From: SXNM01 sp964586155
GTDB lineage: Bacteria; Myxococcota_A; UBA9042
DNA: 64,000 nt
Reading direction: 5' to 3'
Assembly: GCA_964586155.1 (NCBI GenBank)
Contig: CAZPHC010000002.1
Span: 218,399 to 282,398, forward strand
The position numbers and the translations under genes are program-made. Shown here in pieces: positions 22,326-33,825 of this stretch (the first letter of the stretch is position 1; each line of letters opens with the position of its first letter). The notes under the pieces were generated by a model. The model did no database searches, was not told the DNA's origin, and saw nothing but the letters and a program-made list of their open reading frames with translations.

Positions 22326-24938
22326 ATGGGACACGACAGCGACGGGGCGAGCCCACGGGGCACGGACGAAGGTCGCGCGCCGGATCCCGACGAAGGACCG
22401 GAAGTCGAAGCCGGGGCAGGCGGTCAGGCCCGCGTGCCGGCGCGCTGGATCTGGCTGGCGGTCCTGGTCGGTGTCGCTGCGGCCGCGATCGGCTGGGGAC
22501 TGCGGGCGCAAGGCGTCGCGGCGGCACGCGAGGCTGCCCTGCGCGACGCCCACGAGGCGCTCGATCGCGGGACGACCGCGGCCGCGGGTGAGGCGCTGCG
22601 CCGATTCCTCGACGCCGACGGCGACGCGGCGGCCCCCGAGTTCGCCTGGGCCACGGGTCGGGTCAAGGCCGCGCAGCGCGATCTCCCCGCCGCGCGCGCC
22701 GCGTTTGCCCAGGCGGCGGCCGGTGCGGCGTCCTGGCCGCTGGAGCAGCAGCTCTCGTTGGCCCTGCACCGGATCGACGCCGAAGTCGGCGCCGGTGAGC
22801 ACGCCGCCGCGCAGCAGCTCTGCGACGACGCCCTGTCCGCTGGCGCGTCGGTGCTCGACGCGCACCTCGATCGCGATGATCTCGGCCCCAACGCCCTGCC
22901 GACCGGCGCGTCGCCGCCGACCGTCGAGCCGGCGCTGCCGCTGGAGCTCGAGCTTCTGGTGCGCCGGGTCCGCGCCGGCACGGGGCACGCCGAAGCCCTC
23001 GCCGCCCGGGGCGACCACACCGCCGCCACCGAGGTGCTCGAGGCCACCGAGGCGGCGGTCGCCAACCGGATCTGCACCGGGACCCACCGGCTGGTCTGCC
23101 GGGGCATCCGCGGCCAGCTGCGCGACCGGGTCCTGGCGCCGCTGCGGAGCGCCCGCGTCCGCGTCAGCGTCGCTGCGGTGCTCGAGCTGGCGCGGGCCGG
23201 TCAGATCGACGAGGCCAACGACAGGCTCGCGGAGGCCATCGAGGCCTTGACCGTCGCCAGCCGCGGGCCGCCGCCGACCGTCGAGGATCGTGACGCCCTG
23301 CGCATGGGCACCGACGTCGGCTACGCCTTGCAGGTCGTCGGAGCGGAGCGCGCCGAGGCCGAGCACGACTTCGCGACGGCCGCCAGGCGCTGGTCGGCCG
23401 CTGCGGAGGCCTGGGCCAAGCTGCGAACCTTCGACGTCGCGCCGGCACCGGTTGGCAAGGGCGGCGAGGCCCCCGCGATCGCCGTGCCCGGCGCAGCGGG
23501 TCTGCCCGCGACGGCGACGCCGACGGTGCCGATCCACGAGCTCGGCCTGCGCCGGGCCCAGGCGATCCAGGCCGCGATCGACGCCACCCGATCCAACGTC
23601 GACGTGCTCGCCGCCGTCGGTGTCGGCGACGCCGAGCGCCGCGACCTGCACGCAGCGATCGCGGCGCATCCGCGCGACGCGAAGGTCTATCTCGACGGCG
23701 CCGTGCGCTGGATCCAACGCAGCCGCCGGCCGGACCGCGACGCCGAGCAGGCCAAGGCCGATCTCGCGCTGGCGCGGCAGCTGGTCGGGGTGGCCCGCGT
23801 CGTCCGGCCGGACGCCGTCGCGGCGCGCTTCTGGGCCGGCGTCGTCGACCTGCTCGACGGCCATCCGGTGCGTGGCGTGGCCGCGATGACCGAGGCTTGG
23901 GCCGCTGGCGGTCTGTCGAGCGTCGAAGCACGCTTGCTCGCCGAATCGCTGGAACGCCTTGGGCAACAGCAGAAGGCGGCGGCGATGTTCGAGCAGGTCT
24001 GGCGCCTGCAGCCGGACGACGTGGCCTCGGCGCGACGGGCGATCGCGATGCTGCTGGAGCTCGGACGGGCCGAGGACGCGGCGAAGCTGCTGCGCGACGT
24101 CCGGGCCGCCGGCGGCGACGTGGTCGGGGTCGCCGAGGCAGAGGCAGCGGTCGCCTTGGTCCAGGGCCAGCCGCAGCGATGGGCCAGCGCGCGGCTGGCG
24201 CTCGACGGCGCTTCGGGCTACACGCCCGGCGACGCGATGGTGCGCGGCCAGCGCATCGCCACCGCGATGAGCGCGCGTTCCCGCACCGCGCTGGCGGCGA
24301 CGCTGCGGCCGGGCGAGGTCGTGCTCGAGACGGTGTTCGGCCAGGCCGTGAGCGCCGCGAGCGCGGACGCGGTCGGTACCAAGCGTCTGCAGTGCGCCGT
24401 GCTCGTGTTCACCGATCAGCGCCTGATCCTGCTGCGTTGGGACGCCGAGCGCGATCTCGGCGCGGCCGTTCGCAAGGGCGCGACCCTGCTACGCCAGGGG
24501 CTCGTGCTCGGCGCCGACCTCGGCCTCGAGTCCCTGGGCCTCGATCTCGGCACCTGGGGCCCCGTGATCGAGACGGTGCGCAAGATCGCAGGCGTCCCGA
24601 GCGCAGACGCGGGCGCAGCCAAGGCGCCGCACGACCCGATCCACGACACGGGCGAGCTGATCGTCGCGACGCTGGCGCTGCTCGACACGGTGCAGCAAGA
24701 CCTCGCGTTGCAGGGCGCAGAGCCGCGGATCCATGTCGTGGATCCTGGCGCCGTGCTGGCCTGGCGGGTGCGGGCGGTGCAGGGCGAGCGCGACCTGTGG
24801 CAGCTGCGCGTACGGGCACGCGACGGAGCGAGCGCGTTCGCGACCGACGGCGACGCGCTGGTCCTGCATCACGACCGCCCGATGCTGCTGCGGTTGTTGC
24901 TCCGGGCGCGGCTCGGAGCCCCGGCGATCGGGCCCTGA
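22326..24938 (+). CDS. Large membrane-anchored helical-repeat protein of unknown function
   Basis: 870 residues, no family recognised. GGGAGGGCAG precedes the ATG. A charged cytoplasmic lead (1-40) is followed by one membrane helix at about 41-59 (WIWLAVLVGVAAAAIGWGL). About 600 residues of Ala-rich helical pairs follow that look like TPR/SEL1-type scaffolding (for example ESLERLGQQQKAAAMFEQVWRLQPDD). A beta-rich region near 658-745 contains VLVFTDQRLILLRWDAE, reminiscent of bacterial PH-like domains. A scaffold role is plausible but not shown. High GC and codon use match its neighbours. Confidence 0.78.
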   Translation: MGHDSDGASPRGTDEGRAPDPDEGPEVEAGAGGQARVPARWIWLAVLVGVAAAAIGWGLRAQGVAAAREAALRDAHEALDRGTTAAAGEALRRFLDADGDAAAPEFAWATGRVKAAQRDLPAARAAFAQAAAGAASWPLEQQLSLALHRIDAEVGAGEHAAAQQLCDDALSAGASVLDAHLDRDDLGPNALPTGASPPTVEPALPLELELLVRRVRAGTGHAEALAARGDHTAATEVLEATEAAVANRICTGTHRLVCRGIRGQLRDRVLAPLRSARVRVSVAAVLELARAGQIDEANDRLAEAIEALTVASRGPPPTVEDRDALRMGTDVGYALQVVGAERAEAEHDFATAARRWSAAAEAWAKLRTFDVAPAPVGKGGEAPAIAVPGAAGLPATATPTVPIHELGLRRAQAIQAAIDATRSNVDVLAAVGVGDAERRDLHAAIAAHPRDAKVYLDGAVRWIQRSRRPDRDAEQAKADLALARQLVGVARVVRPDAVAARFWAGVVDLLDGHPVRGVAAMTEAWAAGGLSSVEARLLAESLERLGQQQKAAAMFEQVWRLQPDDVASARRAIAMLLELGRAEDAAKLLRDVRAAGGDVVGVAEAEAAVALVQGQPQRWASARLALDGASGYTPGDAMVRGQRIATAMSARSRTALAATLRPGEVVLETVFGQAVSAASADAVGTKRLQCAVLVFTDQRLILLRWDAERDLGAAVRKGATLLRQGLVLGADLGLESLGLDLGTWGPVIETVRKIAGVPSADAGAAKAPHDPIHDTGELIVATLALLDTVQQDLALQGAEPRIHVVDPGAVLAWRVRAVQGERDLWQLRVRARDGASAFATDGDALVLHHDRPMLLRLLLRARLGAPAIGP

Positions 24939-25007
24939 CCACGACGCGGTCGCGCAAGGCGCACGCTGGCAGGACCCTGTCACGTCGCTGACCTCGGGCC
25001 GTCGGAC

Positions 25008-25036
25008 TTGCCGAGGGCGAACCTGCGCCCTACTTT
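25008..25036 (+). promoter_or_regulatory. Putative promoter of the rhodanese-MoeB gene
   Basis: TTGCCG, 17-bp spacer, TACTTT; the -10 ends 63 bp before ATG 25100. Confidence 0.45.
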
Positions 25037-25099
25037 GCCGCCTCGCCCCGTTGTGCGGGCCCTTCGACCACGCGATGCGGGTCGCCAGGAGTGTTGTCC

Positions 25100-26269
25100 A
25101 TGCCATCGTTTTCAGACCACCTCGAATCGCTGCGCCGTGAGACCGATGAGGTCACAGCGGCCGACGTCCACGCCCGCATCGACGCCGGCGCCGACCTGAT
25201 CCTGGTCGACGTCCGCGAGCGCGACGAATGGGAGAATGGCTTCATCCCGGGCGCCAACCTGCTCGGCCGTGGCCACCTCGAGTCGCGCATCAGCAACGTC
25301 GCGCCCAACGGTGACGAGGAGATCGTGCTCTATTGTGCCAGCGGCAATCGCTCGGTGCTGGCGGCGCGTGGTCTCGAGGAGATGGGCTACACCCGCGTCA
25401 GCTCGATGTCTGGCGGCTTCACCGGCTGGGCGCGCCAGGGCTTCCCGGTGGCGACCCGCGCCTCGCTGACGCAATCGCAGATCGCGCGGTATTCGCGCCA
25501 CCTGCTGATGCCCGAGGTCGGCGAGGAGGGCCAGATCAAGCTGCTCGGCGCCAAGGTGCTGTTGATCGGCGCCGGTGGCCTCGGCAGCCCGACGGCGATG
25601 TACCTCGCGGCGGCCGGCGTCGGCACGCTCGGCATCGTCGACGGCGACTCGGTCGACATGTCGAACCTGCAGCGCCAGCTGCTGCACGCCGAGGATCGCG
25701 TCGGCATGCCGAAGGTCGACTCGGCGGCGATCGCGATCGCCGGCATCAACTCCGAGGTCAAGGTCGTCAAGTACCCGTTCCGCATCGACTCGAGCAACAC
25801 GCTCGAGCTGTTCAAGGATTACGACGTCATCATCGACGGTTGCGACAACTTCCCGACGCGCTACCTGGTCAACGACGCCTGCTACATGCTCAACAAGCCG
25901 AACGTGCACGGCTCGATCTTCCGCTTCGAGGGTCAGGTCACGGTGTTCAAGCCCAACGAGGGCCCGTGCTACCGCTGCCTCTACCCCGAGCCGCCGCCCC
26001 CGGGCATGGCGCCGTCGTGCGCCGAAGCCGGCGTGCTCGGTGTGCTGCCCGGTATCGTCGGCGTCGCCCAGGCGATCGAGGCGATCAAGATCATCCTCGG
26101 CATCGGCGAGCCGCTGGTCGGCCGCCTGCTGACGTTCGACGCGCTGGCGATGTCGTTCCGCACGCTCAAGACCCGCCGCGATCACGACTGCCCGCTCTGC
26201 GGCACGCATCCGACGGTCACGGGCCTGATCGACTACGAGCAGTTCTGCGCGATCTCCGACATCGGCTAG
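25100..26269 (+). CDS. Rhodanese-MoeB/ThiF sulfurtransferase-adenylyltransferase fusion
   Basis: 389 residues. The N-terminal rhodanese domain (about 15-120) carries the active-site C79 in LYCASGNRS. The E1-like domain (about 130-389) has LLIGAGGLGSPTAMYLAAAGVG, the DxDxVDMSNLQRQ loop, DNFPTRYLVNDAC, and two zinc CxxC pairs (CYRC and CPLC). Proteins of this kind adenylate the C-terminal Gly of a small ubiquitin-like carrier (MoaD, ThiS, CysO-type) and load sulphur onto it. Here the rhodanese is N-terminal, the reverse of MoeZ/MOCS3. AGGAG is 8 nt before ATG 25100. No carrier protein or cofactor genes are adjacent. Confidence 0.9.
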   Translation: MPSFSDHLESLRRETDEVTAADVHARIDAGADLILVDVRERDEWENGFIPGANLLGRGHLESRISNVAPNGDEEIVLYCASGNRSVLAARGLEEMGYTRVSSMSGGFTGWARQGFPVATRASLTQSQIARYSRHLLMPEVGEEGQIKLLGAKVLLIGAGGLGSPTAMYLAAAGVGTLGIVDGDSVDMSNLQRQLLHAEDRVGMPKVDSAAIAIAGINSEVKVVKYPFRIDSSNTLELFKDYDVIIDGCDNFPTRYLVNDACYMLNKPNVHGSIFRFEGQVTVFKPNEGPCYRCLYPEPPPPGMAPSCAEAGVLGVLPGIVGVAQAIEAIKIILGIGEPLVGRLLTFDALAMSFRTLKTRRDHDCPLCGTHPTVTGLIDYEQFCAISDIG

Positions 26270-26360
26270 CGCCTCTCGAGTGGCATCTGCTGCCGCCGCG
26301 CCCGCCCCCGTTGCGACCTGCGCCGTCGTTGCGGCACCCTGGCCCTGCGCCGAGCGCGCC

Positions 26361-26375
26361 GCCTCGATTCGAGGC
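26361..26375. promoter_or_regulatory. 15-bp palindrome upstream of ppdK
   Basis: GCCTCGA-T-TCGAGGC, a perfect 7+1+7 inverted repeat, 21 bp upstream of the ppdK ATG. It could be an operator or an mRNA hairpin near the ribosome site; no T-run follows. Confidence 0.3.
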
Positions 26376-26396
26376 TGCGCAGGCGCGGAGGGGTCC

Positions 26397-29157
<2,761 letters not shown>

Positions 29158-29168
<11 letters not shown>

Positions 29169-30069
29169 CGCGTCGCTCGTCGCGCCAGTCGCTGCGTCGC
29201 CGGTCGCGTCAGGCCGAGGTCGCATCGCGCGGCCGCGGCGCGCGGCGTTGTGGCTCGCCGTGCTGGGCCTGTCCCTGGTGGCCGCGCTGGCGTCCGCCTC
29301 CGCCCGCGCCCGCGTTCGCTGTCCGAAGGGCACCCGGCCCCAGGTCCAGCGCTCCGGCGGCCGTGCGCGCGTCGAGCAATGCGTGCGCCGCAGCGACGGT
29401 GTCCAGCACGGCCCGTATCTTCGCCTCAAGCGCAACGGCAGCGTCGCCGAGACCGGCCGCTACCAGGAGGGGGAGCGCGACGGCCCGTGGATGCATCGCT
29501 TCTTGCTCTCGAGCGACAGCGGCAGCTACACCGCCGGGGTCAAGCAGGGCAAGTGGATCACCAAGCTCGACACCGGCGAGCGCCACGAGCTGCACTACCT
29601 GGACGGCAAGCTGCACGGCGAGCTGCGCAAGTTCGACGCCCGCGGCAAGGCGCTCGAGCACGAACGCTACGCCGATGGTGAGCCCGACGGAGCGTGGTCG
29701 GGGCTGTGGAGCGATGGGCGCAAGCGCTACGAGGGCCGCTACGCCGCGGGCAAACGCGTCGGGTTGTGGCGTTGGTGGTACGAGGACGGCAGCGTCGAGC
29801 GCGAGGTCGCCTACGTCGACGGCCTGGAGCAGGGCCCTGCACGCCTGAACTGGCCCGGCGGCGCGCCGTGGGAGCGCGGCAGCTACGATCACGGCGAGCG
29901 CGACGGCCTCTGGATCGGCAGCCTCGACGACGGCAGCGAGCTGTATCGCGGGCAGTGGCGCAAGGGCGAGCAGATCGGCAGCTGGGTCTGGCCCGCAGAC
30001 GGCGACGCCGCGGCCGGGGGGCGAACCCCCACGACCGCGGCGCCGCAGCGAACCCAGGGCGGGAACTAG
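29158..30069 (+). CDS. Exported MORN/YwqK-like repeat protein
   Basis: 303 residues. An Arg-rich start and a hydrophobic segment (about 30-50) suggest export or membrane anchoring. From about residue 75 there are repeated units with a GxY-x-(D/E)G-x-x-(D/H)G-x-W pattern (YQEGERDGPWMH, YADGEPDGAWSG, YAAGKRVGLWRWW, YDHGERDGLWIG, WRKGEQIGSW). These are typical of MORN or YwqK-type repeats. Such repeats form elongated beta sheets; several myxobacterial proteins of this type are secreted, with unknown role. It overlaps ppdK by 11 bp, so coupled expression is likely. It ends in the CTAG shared with glnII. Confidence 0.82.
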
Positions 30070-31091
30070 TTGCCGCTGTCGATGCCGAGCGCGCGCTCGT
30101 TCTCGCAGACGCCCTCGAGGATCAGCCGGGTGACCTCGTAGGGATCGATGTTGGCGCAGGGGCGGCGATCCTCGATGTAGCCCTTGCCGTCGCGCGCGAC
30201 CTGCCACGGGATGCGGATCGACGAGCCACGGTCGCTGACGCCGTACTTGAACTCCTTGTACGAGCAGGTCTCGTGCAGGCCCGTCAGGCGCTCCTCGATG
30301 CCGGCGCCGTAGTGCGCGATGTGCAGGTCGTGGCGCGGGCGCAGGGCCTCGGCCGCGGCGGTGCAGGCGTCGATGCTGGCGCGCATCTTGCGGGTCGAGA
30401 AGTTCGTGTGCGCGCCGGCGCCGTTCCAGTCGCCCTTGACCGGCTTGGGCGCGAGCGTCGCGCTGACGCCGTAGTCCTCCGCGACGCGGTACAGCAGCCA
30501 ACGCGCGATCCACAGCTCGTCGCTGACCTCCAGCGCCGAGATCGGGCCGATCTGGAACTCCCACTGCGCCGGCATGACCTCGGCGTTGATGCCGCAGATG
30601 CGCAGGCCGGCCTCGATGCAGGCGTCCATGTGCGTCTCGACGATCGCGCGGCCGTAGACCTCATCGGCGCCGACGCCGCAGTAGTAGCCGAACTGCGGCG
30701 CGGGGAAGCCGTTGTCCGGCCAGCCGAGCGGGCGGATGCCCTCGAAGAAGGTGTACTCCTGCTCGATGCCGTAGATCATGCCGTGGCCGGCGTACTTGGC
30801 CGCCGAGGCCGCGAGCTTGGCGCGGGTGTTGCTCGAGTGCGGCGTGCCGTCGATGTTCAGCACCTCGCACAGCACCAGGACGTTGTCGCCGCCGCGGATC
30901 GGGTCCGGGCAGGTGAACACGGGGTTGAGTACGCAGTCGGACGCGTGGCCCACGGCCTGGCCCGTGCTCGAGCCATCGAAGCCCCACTCGGGCGGCGCCT
31001 CGCCAGCGGCGAGCACGCGGGTCTTGCAGCGCAGCTTCGGGGTCGGCTTCGCGCCGTCGATCCAAATGTATTCGGCCTTGTAGACGCTCAT
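30066..31091 (-). CDS. glnII: Glutamine synthetase type II (eukaryotic type)
   Basis: 341 residues, the expected size of GSII. Makes glutamine from glutamate, ammonia and ATP. Seen: EWGFDGSSTGQA, GIEQEYTFFE (metal glutamates), GINAEVMPAQWEFQIGP, NGAGAHTNFSTRKMR, SDRGSSIRIPW and DRRPCANIDPY. GSII lacks the adenylylation tyrosine region of GSI, so control is probably transcriptional. A pair of 9-bp direct repeats lies about 105 bp upstream. It shares its stop CTAG with the convergent MORN gene. Confidence 0.96.
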   Translation of the reverse strand: MSVYKAEYIWIDGAKPTPKLRCKTRVLAAGEAPPEWGFDGSSTGQAVGHASDCVLNPVFTCPDPIRGGDNVLVLCEVLNIDGTPHSSNTRAKLAASAAKYAGHGMIYGIEQEYTFFEGIRPLGWPDNGFPAPQFGYYCGVGADEVYGRAIVETHMDACIEAGLRICGINAEVMPAQWEFQIGPISALEVSDELWIARWLLYRVAEDYGVSATLAPKPVKGDWNGAGAHTNFSTRKMRASIDACTAAAEALRPRHDLHIAHYGAGIEERLTGLHETCSYKEFKYGVSDRGSSIRIPWQVARDGKGYIEDRRPCANIDPYEVTRLILEGVCENERALGIDSGN

Positions 31092-31196
31092 CCATGCCTC
31101 TCTCGCGGACGGAGATGGCGGAATCGCCAGCTCAAGACGCCGCGGTCGCGCCGCGCGCTCCGAGCGCGGGCGGACGAAGCGCGCACTCTACGAGAG

Positions 31197-31216
31197 GATT
31201 GTTTCGAGATTGTTTC
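31197..31216. promoter_or_regulatory. Direct repeat GATTGTTTC x2 upstream of glnII
   Basis: GATTGTTTC at 31197-31205 and 31208-31216, spaced 11 bp start to start, one helical turn, in an otherwise GC-rich interval. Same-face tandem half-sites of this kind are typical activator-binding sites. Nitrogen control of glnII would be a natural role, but this is inference. Confidence 0.38.
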
Positions 31217-31260
31217 CGGGTCGTGAAATTGTGGTGTCTGCCGCGCACGCGGCGCGCACG

Positions 31261-32064
31261 TCAGGCCAGCGCCAGGGTCCAACCCTCGGACGGCGCCGTC
31301 CCGGCGTGCAGGCGCACCGCGACCAGGGCGCGTACGCCGAGGCCGTCGGCGACCCCCGCGCGGCGCCGTGTCGCCTCCGAGGCTGCCGCCGCGCCGACGT
31401 CGCCGCCCATGGGGACCTGGGCCCGCGCCTCTTCGGTCGCCAGGCGTGCGGCACGCTCCGCCATGTCCCGCACCTCGATCGCGACGTCGACCGCCGTCGG
31501 CTGCGCCCCGACCGTCAGCAAGAGATCGACGCAGCGCGCGCGGGCCGACGCGATCGCGAGCGGGATCGTGGGGCAGGGCGCGGCCAATGCCTGCGCCAGC
31601 GGGCCGCAGAGCGCGAGCGCGTCGGCGATCCGCGCGGCGTCCTCGGCCGCGAACAAGCGCAGGCGCAAGCGCAGGGCGCGTCCCGGACCTGCCGGCGCCC
31701 GCCAGATCGGCAGATCGTGCGTCCATGGCGGCAGCGCCGCCGCCAAGGCCTCGGGCAGGGGGGCGCGCTCGTCCGTCACCGGCAGGGTGGCCGAGTCCGG
31801 GCCGTTGGCGTCGCGCCAGGCGGCGACGCTGATGCCGTCGGCGTCGGCGAGCTCCAGGCCGCGGCCATCCGGGGCGATCCATGCCAACGTGGCTCGCTCC
31901 AGCGCCGCTCGGTCGCCAGGGACGACGCCTTCGACGCCGGCGTGGGCCAACGCCACCATCACGCGCAGCTGCGCCATCGAAGGGCCTGCGCCAGGGCCCG
32001 GCGCGTCGTGCGCGTCCTGCGCGTCAGATCGCGGCGGCGTAGACGTCGGGTCGTCGTGGCGCAC
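31261..32064 (-). CDS. Hypothetical protein, Ala-rich
   Basis: 267 residues, no family recognised. The GTG at 32064 is chosen because GGAGG lies just 4 nt upstream; ATG 31977 would drop a 29-residue Pro/Asp/Ala lead. No signal peptide or membrane helix. The body alternates helices and strands (MVALAHAGVEGVVPGD, LRLRLRLFAAEDAARIADAL), and no catalytic motif stands out. It is divergent from the zinc-ribbon membrane gene, with promoter elements between. Codon use is like its neighbours, so it is a real but unassigned gene. Confidence 0.68.
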   Translation of the reverse strand: MRHDDPTSTPPRSDAQDAHDAPGPGAGPSMAQLRVMVALAHAGVEGVVPGDRAALERATLAWIAPDGRGLELADADGISVAAWRDANGPDSATLPVTDERAPLPEALAAALPPWTHDLPIWRAPAGPGRALRLRLRLFAAEDAARIADALALCGPLAQALAAPCPTIPLAIASARARCVDLLLTVGAQPTAVDVAIEVRDMAERAARLATEEARAQVPMGGDVGAAAASEATRRRAGVADGLGVRALVAVRLHAGTAPSEGWTLALA

Positions 32065-32113
32065 GGAGCCTCCGGGGCGCGTCGGCCTGCGGTGGCCGCG
32101 ACCAGGGGATTTG

Positions 32114-32142
32114 TTGTCCCCATCGTCACCCGACCGTATTGT
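32114..32142 (+). promoter_or_regulatory. Putative promoter of the zinc-ribbon/ddl operon
   Basis: TTGTCC, 17-bp spacer, TATTGT. A start of transcription near 32149 excludes the more upstream in-frame start codons of the next gene and supports GTG 32196. Confidence 0.48.
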
Positions 32143-32195
32143 CCGCCGTGCTGGCCGTCGTGCCAAGCGTGGCCGAGGCCAGTCGAGGAGATCGC

Positions 32196-32639
32196 GTGTC
32201 TGAGGCAGGAACAGGGCAGAGGGGCAACGAGGCGGCGGCGTCGGTCGAAGCGGCCGATCGCGTGCGAGCCGTCCTGTCGGTCGCCGGACGCGATCCAGGC
32301 CGGGCCGTGGTCCTGGTGTCACGCATCGAGCCGGGCGAGCGGACGCGCCGGGCGGCGCGGGGGGCCGGCATCTGCATGGCGATCGCCGTCGGTTCGCTCG
32401 CGATCCCCATCGTGCACTTCGTCATGCCCTGGCTCATGACGATCGTCGCCGTGCTGGTCTGGCGGCGGATCCGGGCCCAGGGCGCCGAGCTCCTCGGCGT
32501 CGAGGCGAGCTGCCCGGCCTGCGGGAGCGCTGTGGCCGTGCCGCGCCAGCCGATGGTCTGGCCGCTCGAGTGGAACTGCGGCCATTGCCGCAAACGGATG
32601 GTCTTCTCGCAGGAGGAAGGGCATGAGCAGCACCCCTGA
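32196..32639 (+). CDS. Small membrane protein with C-terminal zinc ribbon
   Basis: 147 residues. GTG start with GAGGAG 5 nt upstream. A charged N-terminal third is followed by one or two hydrophobic segments (about 56-90, GICMAIAVGSLAIPIVHFVMPWLMTIVAVLVW, shown here only as a landmark in DNA 32365-32463). Then a four-Cys ribbon: CPACG and CGHCRK. It probably sits in the inner membrane with the ribbon in the cytoplasm. The last 17 bp overlap ddl, indicating co-translation, but no role in cell-wall synthesis can be read from the sequence. Confidence 0.75.
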   Translation: MSEAGTGQRGNEAAASVEAADRVRAVLSVAGRDPGRAVVLVSRIEPGERTRRAARGAGICMAIAVGSLAIPIVHFVMPWLMTIVAVLVWRRIRAQGAELLGVEASCPACGSAVAVPRQPMVWPLEWNCGHCRKRMVFSQEEGHEQHP

Positions 32640-33669
32640 TCAGGTCTGGCGCGTCGCGTTGTTGCACGGCGGACCTTCGACCGAACACGACATCTCGCTG
32701 ATCTCGTCGAAAGGCGTCCTGACCGCGCTGCGCGGCCGTGGTCATGCCGTGTTGCCGGCGTTCGTCGATCGCGCCGGTCGCTGGCACCTCGGTGGCGAAG
32801 CCAGCGGCATCGCAGAGGTCCATGGTGCTGGCCTCGAGCTGCCCGAAGCGCTGCGGGCGCTGATCGGCCTGGGCGTCGACGTCTGCTTCCTCGGCTTCCA
32901 CGGCGTCTTCGGCGAAGACGGAAGGGTGCAGGCGGCGCTGGAGCTCGCCGGGCTGCGCTACACCGGCTCCGGGCCGCTGGCGTCGGCGCTGGCGATGGAC
33001 AAGGTCGTCGCGCGCCGCGTCTACCGCGGTGTCGGTCTGCCCGTCGCTCCGGCGGTCGAACTCGCCAGCGCCGACCTCGCGACCGAGCAGGGTCGCAGCG
33101 CCGCAGCTGCGCATGTCGTCGCTGTCGTGGGCGTGCCGTGCGTCGCCAAGGTCGCGGCCGGCGGATCGAGCGTTGGCGTCGAGATCGTGCGCGACGCTGC
33201 GTCGTTGCCGGACGTGCTCGGTCGCCTGGCTCCGTTGTGGCCGCAGGTGCTGGTCGAGCGCTTCGTCGCGGGCACCGAGCTCACCTGCGGCGTGCTGGCC
33301 GGGCCCGACGGCGACCAGAGCCTGCCGCCGGTCGAGATCGCGCCCAAGGCGGGCCGATTTTTCGACTACGAGGTCAAGTACGATCCGGGCCTGGTCGAGG
33401 AGATCGTGCCGGCGCGCATCGCGCCCGCGGCCGACGCCGAGATGCGCCGCCTCGCGCTGGCGGCGCACCGCGCCCTGGGCTGCCGCGGTGTGTCGCGCAC
33501 CGACGCCATCCTCGACGCCAGCGGCGCGATCTGGCTGCTCGAGACCAACACCTTGCCCGGCCTGACCGCCGCGTCGCTGCTGCCGAAGGCCGCGGCAGCA
33601 GCCGAGATCCCGTATGGCCCGCTGCTCGAGCGCATCCTCGCCGCGGCCGTCGCGACGCCGTCGACGTAG
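32623..33669 (+). CDS. ddl: D-alanine-D-alanine ligase
   Basis: 348-residue ATP-grasp enzyme that makes the D-Ala-D-Ala dipeptide for peptidoglycan. Seen: LLHGGPSTEHDISLIS, FLGFHGVFGEDGRVQAALELAGL, TGSGPLASALAMDKVVAR, VAKVAAGGSSVGVEIV, SRTDAILDASGAIWLLETNTLPGLTAASLLPKAA. All substrate and metal residues of the family appear present; the last part carries the ExNTxPG signature. The coding start lies inside the preceding zinc-ribbon gene. Confidence 0.95.
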   Translation: MSSTPDQVWRVALLHGGPSTEHDISLISSKGVLTALRGRGHAVLPAFVDRAGRWHLGGEASGIAEVHGAGLELPEALRALIGLGVDVCFLGFHGVFGEDGRVQAALELAGLRYTGSGPLASALAMDKVVARRVYRGVGLPVAPAVELASADLATEQGRSAAAAHVVAVVGVPCVAKVAAGGSSVGVEIVRDAASLPDVLGRLAPLWPQVLVERFVAGTELTCGVLAGPDGDQSLPPVEIAPKAGRFFDYEVKYDPGLVEEIVPARIAPAADAEMRRLALAAHRALGCRGVSRTDAILDASGAIWLLETNTLPGLTAASLLPKAAAAAEIPYGPLLERILAAAVATPST

Positions 33670-33693
33670 GCGAGCGCGGCTCGCAAAAAGTCC

Positions 33694-33722
33694 TTGACCG
33701 ATCGGCGCACCTGCCGCAGGTT
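33694..33722 (+). promoter_or_regulatory. Weak putative promoter upstream of the 140-residue gene
   Basis: TTGACC, 17-bp spacer, CAGGTT. Good -35, poor -10; about 103 bp before the ATG at 33826. Confidence 0.28.
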
Positions 33723-33825
33723 GCCGCCCCCACCGCCCGACGCCGACCGCTCGGACGCCAGCGCGCGGGGCGTGCGGCCATCGGGCTGCGCCCGTCCGGG
33801 CCAGGTGGAGAGGAGCAAAGGAAGC

